This document shows, piece by piece, positions 25,806-40,012 of a DNA stretch of 50,000 nucleotides. Made by a program: the position numbers and the translations under genes. Source of the DNA: Chrysomallon squamiferum (taxonomy: Eukaryota > Mollusca > Gastropoda > Neomphalida > Peltospiridae); contig CM022668.1 of the NCBI GenBank assembly GCA_012295275.1, positions 1,848,137-1,898,136 of the forward strand. The letters run 5' to 3'. The notes beneath the pieces were generated by a model. That model ran no database searches and was not told where the DNA came from. It worked only from the letters and a program-made list of their open reading frames with translations. Within the stretch, counting starts at the first letter, position 1, and every line of letters begins with the position of its first letter.

Positions 25806-28800
25806 TTATCCTTTAAGAATTTTCCAAGTTGAATCTTTCTTTACATCCTCATTGGCTGGTCCCAGAAATGAGATTGCAGTTGGTGATGTTGTCTTCACCA
25901 GATGTCTAAAAATAAATAAATAAATAAATAAATATATAAGTGAGAAAATAAATAAACAAATAAACAAAGTAAGAAAAAGAACCAGTCAACAAATATGAAT
26001 GAAAATATTAAGTTAAAAAATAAATTATTAAAAATGATTAAAGTTAAAACTATTTTTCAATAAAGATGTTTAAAACTGACAAATATAAAATTTAAAGATT
26101 TAAGAACATTAATGAAAATGTAGATTTTAATATGATATGATTGTTTTTTTGATAAAAATATGAAAGCAGTGCTGAGTGGTATAAAGACTTAATTCTATCA
26201 GGTAAGCGTGACAGTGACATACAATTTTCATTGGATAAAGTAACTTGATATAAGACACCCATCTGCTGAGTACACCCCACTGGATCCTCACTTAACTCAC
26301 CTCTCTGCAACCTGCATGAGGTCGTTACGAGTGACAGCAAACAGCTTGTCGCGTGACTTCTGTCTCATCTCATCTGTGATGTGTTCTAGAAACAACGTCC
26401 TTCCTATCTTTCCTGGAGGTACAGGCTTGTCTGTCTACAACAACAACAACATCATCATTATTATTATCACTGTTCTACAAGTAACACCCTTGTTATCTTT
26501 CCTAAAGGTGCAGGTTTGTGTGTCTACAACAACAAACTAGTAGTAAAAATAATATATATGCAGTAGTAGCAACATGAACAGCATTAGTAGTAGTAGTAGC
26601 AATAGCAGCAGCAGTAGTAGTAATTGTAATAGAAATAGTAGTAGTAGTAATGGTAATGGTAATAGTGGTGACAGTGGTGGTGGTGGTGGTGGTGGTGGTA
26701 TTGGTAGTTGTAATAAAGAAGTAAAATCATGTAGTGGTAGAATAAAAATGGTAGAAGAAATAACTGTATTGGTATCTGAAGTACTAATGAATATAAAATT
26801 AGTATTTTATGAATATTAGTAGCAGCCATTGTAATGGTAGAATACATAGCAGTAGTGATGATGAAGTGACAGCACTGTCAGTAGTAGTTGTTGTAGTTGT
26901 AGTAGCTGCAGTAACTGTAACAAATGAAAACCAACCTGCTGAAATACTCCAAGTTTGGCCTCATCGACGTCAGTGTCGCTGTAGTCTCCTTTGGCTGCCC
27001 ATGTGACTGCGTCGTCAAACACGTTCAACGTCTGCAGTGAGCGAGGATCTCTACAACACAGTTCATTACTTCCAGTCACCCTCCAGTGTAACAACAACAT
27101 TCTAATACTAATACTAATACTTACAATTACTGCTACTTATTTAGATTTTTTCCAGTATATATGTTTACAACTTTTTATAATAGTGTTTATAATTTAATTT
27201 TAATACTTAGACTTGTTAGAGGAATATTTAATAATTACAATCACTGCCATTTATTTAGATATTTTCCAGTTAATGTTTACAATTTTTTGGAACAGAGTTT
27301 ATATTTTTAAACTTTGAGGAATATCTAATAATTATAATTACTATCATTTATTTAGATATTTTCTAGTAAATGTGTATACAATTCTTTATAACAGAATTCA
27401 TAATTTTTAAATTTAGAGGAATATCTAATAATTATAATTACTATCATTTATTTAGATATTTTCTAGTAAACATGTTTACAATTTCTTAAAATAGAGTTTA
27501 TGATTTCAATTATATATTGTTTATATACACAAACATCAGTAGATCCTTTCAGTAATATTACAGGTATCTTAGTTGATACCATTACTATCAATCAACTCCT
27601 ACAATTTCTTTTCTGACTTAAATGGAAATTATCATTTAAAATAAATATAACAAAGAATTTAAATGTGTCTTATGTGTCTTACTACCCACCTGTAGGAGAA
27701 GAAGTTAAAACAGCCACTGGAATTCAGTGCCCCACTTCCATAGGCCCCACCTTTCTCTCTGTATAAAAATAGTGTAAATACCAGTGTTGGTTATTAGCAA
27801 CATAATCAACTTTCTACTTAGAAATTTTAAACAGATTTTTAACAAGGAATAAAGAAATACTTCAGTCTAATTTGATCTGTCTGAAATGTGAAGTTTAAAA
27901 GAAGCAAGAAATTAAAATGAGCAGTAAAAAGTGCTATTTAGAATTACCATATATTGCTTGTTTTTTTTTTTTTTTTTTTTTAAATTTAGACGTTCTATAT
28001 ATTTTTAGAAGATTTTGAATTAACTATAAGACATATATATGTATCTATATATTTTTTTTTAACATAATTTTGAAGTAGTGTTTATTTTTAAATAAAATTT
28101 AGAAGTACTGTATATTATTACAAAATTTGTAAGTAGCATATATAGAGGAGCAATGTATACTTTTCATAAAAGGAAAACAACAAGGAGTATTAAAGGTGTC
28201 AGGATACATAATTTAAATCTCGACAGACACGCCCGCTGACCTGTCAGAAAGCCTGCCCGTCGCAGACGTGCTTCACAACAGCTAGCTCTGATTAGCACGT
28301 TAATTTTTTTCCTATTCCTATTCCTATAATTTAAATATTTTAAACATTTATTTCTCACCTGATTTCTCTGTGAAGATATTTTCTTGACAGCAAATTGCCC
28401 AGAACTTTGAGCCTGAAAAACAAACAAAAAATAACAAAATAAATCTTCTGAATTTAATAATTTATTTAAATTATATTTATTTATGTATTATTTATTTATT
28501 TAAAATGTACCATTATTAACTACAATTAGGAAAAAACATAACAAAAACCCCCCAACTATTTTAATTCATATAAAAACATCATTCAGATTAACTAAATAAA
28601 ATATAAATATTATATCTCTTATGTTTATTGTAACTCTTGATTTATAAAACTGTACACCATGTTAAATTAAGTTAAAGAAAAACTCATCTTATTTGAAAGT
28701 AATTATAAAAGCTCTGTGATTGACAGTATGTGAGTAATATTATAAAAACAGATCTGCTCACACTGGGAAATCTGGGTGTGAGTAAGGAACCGAACAGAAA

Positions 28801-29161
28801 CTTTTACTCATGTAGTTGACTGAAAAAGGCAACTCAAATTGAGTCTTTGAACTCTTTGGCTCAAATGTGCTGTCCTGTAAGAGAAAGATAACTTTAAAAA
28901 AAAACAGAAAAATAAAAAATTAAAACTGTTACAATGTTTTTACTGACAGATCTATAGCATTGATATTTCTGTATGATCACTTTTCTTACACAACACCACA
29001 ACACACAATACATACAGTCATAAAAACAAATTTATACACACATTAGAAATACTATTCATATACAAATACATTAACACATACAATTCACAGATACACACAG
29101 TACATAGAGTACAAAAACAGATATATAGTTATGAACACTGGCACACACAGACACACACACA

Positions 29162-29200
<39 letters not shown>

Positions 29201-29211
29201 ACACACACACA

Positions 29212-29260
<49 letters not shown>

Positions 29261-32200
29261 AGAGACACTCACTTACCTTAACGTATTTGTAACCGTCTGC
29301 TAGTGTAGGTCTTCCTGGCAGGTTGTCTGTGAATTTCTCTACAAGTTTCAACGTGGAGTCCATCGACTCAGGCGTCCCATTCACCATCACCCTGTTTATT
29401 TTACATAAACACATATTTATTTTTACATAAACAGACAGTTATTTTTATTTTAAATAAACACATATTTTTATTTTTACATAAACAGATATTTATTTTTATT
29501 ATTAAAAAAAAAACAATTAAACAAATTAACCTACTGTTATTATTATTATTCTTTTTTAAATAAATAATAAACTGCTTTGTTTTACTTTTAAGTAAACAAA
29601 TAAACAATTGTTTTGATTTGAACAATTAGCATAGATTCTGGAGTCACATTGATCATCATTACGAGTTCATAATTTAAATATTTAACAAAACAGCCTTTAT
29701 ATTTAGACAAATTATCAGTAAACTTGAGTTCACTGCAAACTGTAACTAGCTATATAACATTTTAATATTCATTTTATATTTTTAATTTTAAAGTTTAACA
29801 TTACATTTTCCTTTAATAAGGTCAAAGGGAACGTTTTTTTATCATAGTAAATAGAAATACATTCTTATTATATAAATTTTTAAAATTACATGTAATTATT
29901 TTTATTATTTCTTTGCAACATATATTCATGTTTCTTGCAGATACATGCTGTATATACACTAAGACAGAAAAACAGATAGATTTAAAGGAAGAATTACAAG
30001 ATGACAGACAAACAGACAAGACAGATCAGTGGATATAATCAATTATTTTTTTTTTTTTTGTAGAATTATCTCTCACCTCAGAATGTTTTTGTTAAGTAAG
30101 CATTTTGCAATCTGCTGAAGTTTAGAAACAATGTCGTCCAGATCTCTCGACTCTGATACTTTCTTCATAAATGAAATCTGAAAAAGTAAATAAACATCAA
30201 ATTATGTTTCCATATCTTGTTGTTTTAATTACACATTTGTCTTTATATTTTAATAGTAAGATTGAGATCAGCTAGTGGCTCAAACAAAGCCTGTCTTAAA
30301 GTTAATAATTTAACATGTTACAGAACAAAAAAATATATATTTTTGTTTTTACTGGGATACTATTTTACCTGTAATTTTTTTTACCTGTGAAATTCCAGAG
30401 AAGTTTTCTTTGATTCTTCCGACAGCGTTGAGATTGGAGTTGGCGTATGTCATTGCGTAGGAGTGGCCGACAGACACAACACTGTTTGCTAGGTCACTGG
30501 CTCTCATGTGTATCAACGTCGTCAGTCGGTTTGTATCAGTGAAATCAGGACTGGAAATTTACACACAACATACACTTTTAGTAATTGTAATTAAAACAAT
30601 TTACACATAGAATACACTTTTAAGTTTATTGTAATAAAACAATTTACACATAGCATACACTTTTAGTAATTGTAATAAAACAATTTACACATAGCATACT
30701 TTTAGTTTATTGTAATAAAACAATTTACACATAGCATACGCTTTTAGTTTATTGTATTTAAACAATTTACACAGCATACATTTTTGGTTCATTTTAATAA
30801 TACAATTTACAGTTAGCATACACTTTTACTTTACTGTTGTAATTCAATTTACACAGCATAAACTTTTATTTCATTGTAAAACAATTTAGACATAGCTAAA
30901 CTCTTTTAGTTCATTTAAAAAAAAAACATTTACACCCTTGACACAAGTCTATTTTAACATTTTAATACAAGTAATAAATTCTGATGTTTTTGCATAGTGC
31001 ACAAATTAAATTTTAATACTGAAGCTTAGGATAAATTGTTAATTTTTGTTTTTCTAGACTTATAAAAACAATATAACTTAGTAAAATCTATAACAGTTCT
31101 TTGTTTAAATATCAGTACTGTATAATAAAATAAAATTTTATATGTCAGAATGTTTGTATGACTGTGCATCTTATTATCACATTTAGAGATATGACATACA
31201 AATATTTTTAATTATACATATTTAAAACTAATATTTATTAATTATTATTATTTATCTATATGGCAGAGGTTTTAAACTGTTTTTGTGACAGAGTGAAGCA
31301 TTAATTAACAGATAAATGTAGAAGTAAACAGAAGTTTGCTTACCTCTGGAAGATGTGTGACCACAAACTTAACATCTTCTCCGTGTTTTTCTGTAAACAG
31401 TTCGACACAAAGAACACTCCCTGAAAGAAAAATGAATGAATGAATAAATGGTTGCCATGACAACCTAATGCTTACAAGAAATCCATCAGTACTCTCTTAG
31501 ACATTGTTAAAGTTACTTTTTACCTGCTCATACTCATAGACATTGTTAAAGTAGTTTTACCTGCTCATACTCATAGACATTGTTAAAGTAGTTTTACCTG
31601 CTCATACTCATAGACATTGTTAAAGTAGTTTTACCTGCTCATACTCATAGACATTGTTAAAGTAGTTTTACCTGCTCATACTCATAGACATGGTTAAAGT
31701 TACTAAATATTTACCTGCTCATACTCATAGACATGGTTAAAGTAGTTTTACCTGCTCATACTCATAGACGTTGTTAAAGTAGTTTTACCTGCTCATACTC
31801 ATAGACATTGTTAAAGTTACTGAATATTTACCTGCTCATACTCATAGACATGGTTAAAGTAGTTTTACCTGCTCATACTCATTGCTGGAGGCAAGGTGAG
31901 AAGACAGGTGGGGGTGAGCGCCCAGCCCCCCCGTGTACAGATCCATCTCCTGTGACAGAGCCTTGAAGTCGTACGGACCAGCCCCCATCCTGAAAGAAAA
32001 ATAATCTGAAAAACATTTCTTTACACAAAAGAGTTTGTACACTAACTCAAATATGTGTATGTCAAGCCTCTATATAAAATATATTAATAAAGGTATTTAA
32101 TGATATAAATCATTTAAAAATAATAAAAACAGATTTAATTCTGTAATATATTTCTTTATGATAAAGAGTTTGTATATGAACTCAAATATCTGTTTTTAAG

Positions 32201-34327
32201 TGTATCTAAATTCTGTAAAAATGATATAAATAATTTAAACATAATAAAGAGTCAGTGAGATTTCATTTCTCTGTTACAAAATGAGATAAACCTCTCTGTT
32301 TGTTTGTTATGTTGGTTGTAGAAATGGCATTACAGTAGTTGTAGCTGTAGTAAAAGTATGAGTAGTAGAGGAAGGGAAGGAAGAGGAAGATGAAGATGAA
32401 GAAATATAGTAGTAATAGTAGTGGTAATAAAAGGACTGGTGATAGCTGTTGTAGTAGTAATGGTAGTAGTGATAGTGGTGGTCTCAGTAGCAGATGTAGT
32501 AGTAGTAGTATTAATGGAAGCTGTTGTAGTAGTAGTAAACACTAGTAGTAGTATTAATGGTAGCTGTTGTAGTGGTAGTAGTAACACTAGTAGTAGTATT
32601 AATGGAAGCTGTTGTAGAGGTAGTAGTAACACTAGTAGTAGTATTAATGGAAGCTGTTGTAGTGGTAGTAGTAACACTAGTAGTAGTATTAATGGAAGCT
32701 GTTGTAGTAGTAGTAACACTAGTAGTAGTATTAATGGAAGCTGTTGTAGAGGTAGTAGTAACACTAGTAGTAGTATTAATGGAAGCTGTTGTTGTAGTAG
32801 TAACACTAGTAGCAGTATTAATGGAAGCTGTTGTAGTGGTAGTAGTAACACTAGTAGTAGTATTAATGGAAGCTGTTGTAGTGGTAGTAGTAGCAGTATT
32901 AATGGAAGCTGTTGTAGTATTAACACTGGAAGCTGGTGGTAGCTGTTGTAGTGGTAGTAACACTAGTAGTTGTATTAATGGTAGCTGTTGTTGGTAGTAG
33001 TAACACTAGTAGTAGTATTAATGGAAGCTGTTGTAGTAGTATTAATGGAAGCTGTTGTAGTAGTAGTAGTAACACTAGTAGTAGTATTAATGGAAGCTGT
33101 TGTTGTAGTAGTAGTAACACTAGTAGTAGTATTAATGGTAGCTGTTGTTGTGGTAGTAACACTAGTAGTAGTATTAATGGAAGCTGTTGTTGTAGTAGTA
33201 GTAACACTAGTAGTAGTATTAATGGAAGCTGTTGTTGTGGTAGTAGTAACACTAGGAGCAGTATTAATGGAAGCTGTTGTAGTGGTAGTAGTAACACTAG
33301 TAGTAGTATTAATGGAAGCTGTTGTAGTGGTAGTAGTAACACTAGTAGTAGTATTAATGGAAGCTGTTGGTGGTAGTAGTAACACTAGTAGAAGTATTAA
33401 TGGAAGCTGTTGTAGAGGTAGTAGTAGAAGACTGTACTCACCTAGTGATGACGCTACAGAACAGTGGGACGTACATCTTCAAGTCGTCTGGGACGTCGTC
33501 CATGCTGGACACAAAGCTGAGGTACGTCACCTCGTTAGTGGGCTGGGGTGAGTACAGGACTGGTACACTATCTGTCGTTAACAAGTAAACAAGTAAACAA
33601 ATAAATAAACAAACCAAATATACAGTCACCATGACAGTCACTATCTGTCATTAACTGGTAAACAAGTAAACAAAACAAACCAAATATCAGTCACCATGAC
33701 TGGTAACAATCTGTAGACAAATAAATAAACAAACAAACAAATAAATATACAGTCACCATGACTGGTACACTATCTGTCATTAACAAGTAACAATTAGACA
33801 AATAAATAAAATAGATTCACCAATCATGTTTGAACACAAAACTCACGGAAAGATGAAGTTTTAACCACTTCGGGTTTGATCTTTGGGTCAAGGTCACTCA
33901 AGCGTAACGTGGGCAGACATGAAAAATCCTCAACTGACATCTGTTGTTTCATCAACTCCTGTCCTGCCAAACAAAACAGCAAAAATATCATTTAACATTT
34001 TATATAAACTCTAAATCATTTAGAATGTGTATCAAGAAAACACAGTTAAAGTGCTCTATATTACATAACACTGTGTATTACACTGTGTATTACATAATAC
34101 TGACCATTACCACACTGTGTATTACACCCACCTCTGCTAAAGATATCTTCCTTCTCCTGTTCTGTGAGTTTTGAGACAAGTTTAGAAAGTCTTTCTTCTT
34201 CTCCTTCCTGTCTTTTCTTCTCATAGTCTGCATCTGGCTTCATACTCAGTGTCAGATTGTGTGGGTTTTCCTATTTTATTTATCACAGAAATAAACACAT
34301 CATAATTTAATAATTTATAGTAGTAGA

Positions 34328-34384
<57 letters not shown>

Positions 34385-35327
34385 CATTTATAATAGGTTA
34401 TCACAGAAATAAAAAAAAAAAAAAAAAATAATAATAGTAGTAATACTAATAACAATACTACTACTGCTATTACTAAAATAATACAAATGGTAAAAAGCAA
34501 AAAAAACCTCAGAAACTGTTTATCAAGATTCTGTTTTAACACATGCACACAGATACACAAATCAATAAGATCATTAAAATCTATACCCATTTTAATAAAA
34601 TCAGAAACTCAGCAGAAATAAATTTGAAGTAAACAACACACATTTATAATTATGAAAGAGCTAACATTAATATTAAACAAATAGTTATCCTTTCATTCAA
34701 AGTTAAATTGAACTGATTAGTCAAGTTTTAAAACATTTTAGAGATAAGCCATATTTCTCTCACTCACTTTAAAATACTTTTTCACTTTGTCTTGGAGAAA
34801 TCTTGGGTTTTCTTTCAGTTCTGTTTGAAACATTTTCACATGTTTGTTTATTTGCAGCAGTTCACTGGGGTCACCATCGTGTATCCATGTGGAAACCGCA
34901 CCCTAAATAATTTATATTTTTACAGCTCATTGTTTTAAATTTTTACATATCATTCATTATATTTCATAGAGCTGAGATCAAAATTATTTATATTTATATT
35001 ATTTTTAAATATTACAATTAAAATTCGAATTTAATTAAATTTTTATTTTACAGTTTTTAAACTGTCAAAACAAATTTATATTTTTACAATTTCATCCTGA
35101 TAATAAAGGTCAGGTTCACACAAACATACAGATGTACGGTTAGGTTGATAATCAACTCAGTGACTTGTATAAAGTACAGAAAACTTACAACTGCCAGAGC
35201 TAGACCAAAGTTCTCTGTCTGGTGTTTCAGAGCAAGTTCTATTTTATGTAAAGCAGCATCTATTCTCTTCTGGTCAAATCCCTCACTGCAAAATAATTTC
35301 AATAATTTTAATAATTTTAATAATAAT

Positions 35328-35372
<45 letters not shown>

Positions 35373-38300
35373 CAATAAAAACAACTCTTAACAACATCAA
35401 TAATAAGTAAATGGCATTACTTAAATAAAAAATATTTAAACAAAATGAACTGATACATTTGTCAGATGACTCTATAATAGTGTGAGTTATATACAGTATG
35501 AGTTGTACAATGTCTGATGTGTCTACCATGTGTATTTATATATAGATATATAATATGTATTCATATATACACACACACACACATACATATATATACACAC
35601 ATATATACATACATGCTCACAAAGTATGTGTGTTCATTCAGTCACAGAGGGGGCACTGCACAATGAATAAAAACTCACTTGATGACTTTGTCAAACGTCT
35701 CTGCTATGATCTGTCTCACTTTGTTTACATCTTCGTCTCTGATTCCCTGTAAACCAACAGAAAATGTCGCCTCCTTCGTGTGACCGTCATAGCTACAATG
35801 ACATTTCACACCAAAATTAACATTTCATAAAACATTTCATAGTAAAACAGCTTCACATAAACTATAACTGACTTGTCAAATCTGAATAAATCATTTTTGT
35901 GTTTGTTTTTAGTGTTAAAATCTTTACCAAACTGTAAATATTATCTACAAATATTTCTCTTTTTTAACAAATTTTTCAGATTTTCTTGTAAACTTTTGAT
36001 TGTAACTTATACTGGATTGGAGCCTACCATTTTAAAATTAAATTCAAAGACAATATTTAGAGATTTGTACAAAGATTTATTCAACAACAAATGTGCCGTT
36101 TCTTTACCTTTCAGAATATGCATATACTTGTCATATATTTCAGTCACACATTAAATGAAATCATGTGTTCAAATACCACGTACTGAAAAATGCTACAAAC
36201 TTTTGTTCTAACCCAATACAACATAAATAAAAAATAAATAAAATTTTTAGAAATAATTCTGTATACATTGTTATCTGTAAGTATCTGTCTGTCTGTCTGT
36301 GTGTCTCTCATACACAAATTAAGTAACAAATCTGCTCACCCTAACACAGGTGCGTAGCCGACTGCCAATGTTTGCCTCCAGCAGAGCATGATAAAACGGA
36401 GCTGTCTCGCCGTTGACCAGGAGTTCGCAATGATGCTCATTGTAAATGCTTCGTATGTGTCAGTGATACTGTAGACATGAACAAATTACTTAGTAACAGT
36501 TTTAATTTGATCAGAATATTTATTTACTTTTCTTCAAAATAAGAGTAAATATACAGTAAAAAGAACTTCAGTTTTTTAAATAACAGAAATACATCTTGAG
36601 AAAAGAAAAAATGTCAAACTTTGTTTTGCTTAGATAAATATTATTATTATTAAGGATAATAATAACATGAACTGTAGATAATGTTTTGTATGTATCACTA
36701 ATGCTGTCATTTGAGTGTGACACTAAATCATTTTGTATTAATGGGTTGTAAAATGAGAAAAAATGTTAACATGAAAATTGAAATGATAGTAATAATCTCA
36801 ATAAACAAACTGAATTAAGTTTATTAATATCAGCAATAAAATGTAATTCAGATAAAAAAAATATATATTATTTAGAAAAAGTTTAATTTTTTTTATAAAT
36901 AAATTAATAAATAAAATTCACTAATCAAGTTAAATTAACATAAGTAACTAAATAATTAATAAAAAAAAAGAAAAAAAGAAAAAATATATATACTAATTAA
37001 GTAGTTCAAAAGAAATTTAACATTAAAAAAATAATAATAATAAAATGACTTCAACTAATATACATACCTGCAACTGATGCTACAAAGAAAAACAATTAAA
37101 AAAAAAAAGAATTAAGTAAAATAAAGGTGGTCTTACTCTTGTAAAAGAAAACTGACTGCGACTGTTGTTTGTTTCTGTGGGTCAGGGGCCATCGGGTCAG
37201 GGGGACAAGTTGTCTGTGATGTCACCTGACAAATTAAAAATTAACAATACAGGTGTATAAATATTTGTAATATATTCATAAACAGGTATTTGTAATCTGG
37301 TATTAGTAAACTGGTATTTGTAAGCTGGTATTTGTAAACTGGTATTTGTAAACTGGTATTTGTAATCTGGTATTTGTAAACTGGTATTTGTAATCTGGTA
37401 TTTGTAATCTGGTATTTGTAAACAGACTTACTGGTTGTTTCCACCGTGGCTGAGCAGGAACTGCTGTGCTGACAGGAATCTGTTTAAAATGTTTCAGGTA
37501 ATTCTCGTTAATAAACTTCAGGTGGTCTTCCATTGGAAAACTGCCATACGTGAAAAATCTGGAAAAATAAATAAACATTTCAACTAATTAAAATATTTAT
37601 AAAATAAAACATATATCACAAATTGAATAATAATAAACGAAAATCACAACCTTTTTTATAAACATGTAGAATTAATTATTAGACAAACCTATGTCACCTT
37701 TAATGATTAGAAATACCTGTATTACTAGGAATTACCTGAACTATCTCTTATCTATAACTACTTGAAATACATGTTATCTGTAATCATTAGAAATATTTGT
37801 TACCTGCAATTAATACAAATACCTATGTTACCTATAATTACTATATTACCTGTATTTACTGGCTATACATATAATTACCTGGAGTTACTAGGGTGGTAAT
37901 GTGTGTCATGAAATTCTTTCAGCTGTTGCCAGGTGAGTTCAGGGATGTGGGCGGGGTCCCCCCCAGACACCACCCCATACGTGTGATGTGGTAATAGTCG
38001 ATTGTGAGCAGCCTGGGAGAACACATCATGTGAACTTGACTGAAATCACAAAACAAACAAATATTACACATTTAAATGTATTTAACAAGATATTAAATAA
38101 ACAGTGATATGTCTTTAACAAAATATTAGTATTAATAAAACAATAAATTGTAACAAAATTTAAATGTTTAACAAAATATTAGTTTTAATAAAACAATAGT
38201 AGATATCTAAAATATATTTACTAGAAATACTAGTAATAATTAAATAGTAATTTTTATTTAATACATTTAAATATACATAAAAAAATGCTAATTTAAATTA

Positions 38301-39960
38301 AAACATATTTAAATACATTTAACAAAATATTAGTGTTAATTAGACAGTAATTTGCATTTCACACTTAAATATAATTTGTATTTAAACAAACTGTTCTGCA
38401 TTTAATAGGTTGCTGTTATTATTTTTATTCTTCTTACTCTACTTCCTATTATTATTGTCATTACTGCTACTATATCAACAGCTACTACTACTGCTGCAAA
38501 TACTACAACTACTATTACCACTACTGCTTCTACTACTGATACTATGCTAATATTTTTATTACTTTAAGTAGGATAGCTTGGTGGTATTTAACATCTACAG
38601 ATTAAGTTATAACAATCACTATCTCTGTAATAATCACTTACAAACACCCCCTTCATCTCATTGTAGACCACTCCCTTGAACACCAGGGGAGAAGATTTGT
38701 CATTTGGGTCTTTGTATTCAAGTCTCCATCCCTCCTGACTGTAACAGAACCATAAATAAAAATATGAACAATAAAAAACATAAATGTACATACAGATATA
38801 TACAGATGTCATTAAGAGACATCATTCAAAAAGGAAATCTAATAAACTATTATTTTGATAATAACAAATGATGATAAAATCCTGACTATAATAATATTTT
38901 GTATTGATTTTTCTTGATAAACCCTGAATATTTAACTGTAATAATGGCAATATTTATCTGTAATATTTGTCATTTCATCTCAAATCTTGTTTATACAGAT
39001 CCTGACAAAAGATAATTTTTCTATTGTCAGACTGACAACAATGAGATAATTTGACATGACAGTACTTTCCACAAAATTTATATTTAAATTTTACTTAAAA
39101 TCAAGTCAGTATAGTTTATGATACCAACGGATATTCACAGTTCCACTATCAGTCACAAGTCTGAGATAACTTTACATGACACTGTATTTACATTTAGTGC
39201 TGTACCTAAAATCAAGCTCTCGCAGTTTTGGGTAAAATACAGCATCCAGATACACTGACAACAGATTGCGATAGTCCTGGGGATTCTGGGTAGAAAATGG
39301 GTACATTGTCCAATCATAGGCTGTGAAGAAAAAAAATTCAATTTTAGGAATAACTGATGTGTACTGTAACAATCTCATATACTATATGTGTGTAATATTA
39401 AACACATTTAGAAAATTGTCTGAAGTTTAAAAGGTGGAGCTATATTTATTCTCACAAAATCTAATGAAGTGAGATTTTAAAGGTTTACCGATGAATGTAT
39501 TCATGAAGGTTTCTAGGTATCAAGGTAACCAGTAAGGGTATTCATAAAGATTGCTAGGTAACAAAGTTTTAAAAAACTCACTAGTAAAAGCATTCATGAA
39601 GGTTGCTAGGTAACAAGTTTTAAAAAAACTCACCAGTAAAAGCATTCATGAATGTTGCTAGAGAACGACTCAACATTTTGAAGAAAGGGTCGCGGACAGG
39701 AAATCTGTTAGAACCACACAGAGTTGTGTGTTCCAGGATGTGTGGCACCCCAGTGTTGTCTAGTGGAGTAGTGCGAAATGCAACACTGCAAAACAGACAG
39801 ACAGACAGACAGATAAATAATTAAATAAGTAAACAGACAAATAAATAAATAAATAAATAAAGTTATTTTGTACTCCAATACTCTACAAAATTAAAGACAA
39901 CAATTATTTTATGTTGTGAACAGTTTATGAATTCTAGGCTAATTTTAATGTTAAAACACA

Positions 39961-40012
<52 letters not shown>

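Noticed and set aside
28164-28427. 87-codon minus-strand frame
   Set aside because: It only contains the 54-nt exon 23 read in another frame plus intron sequence.
32330-33551. Several open frames of 140-198 codons on both strands
   Set aside because: They come from a minisatellite whose unit is about a multiple of three; only the exon at 33442-33571 is real coding sequence.
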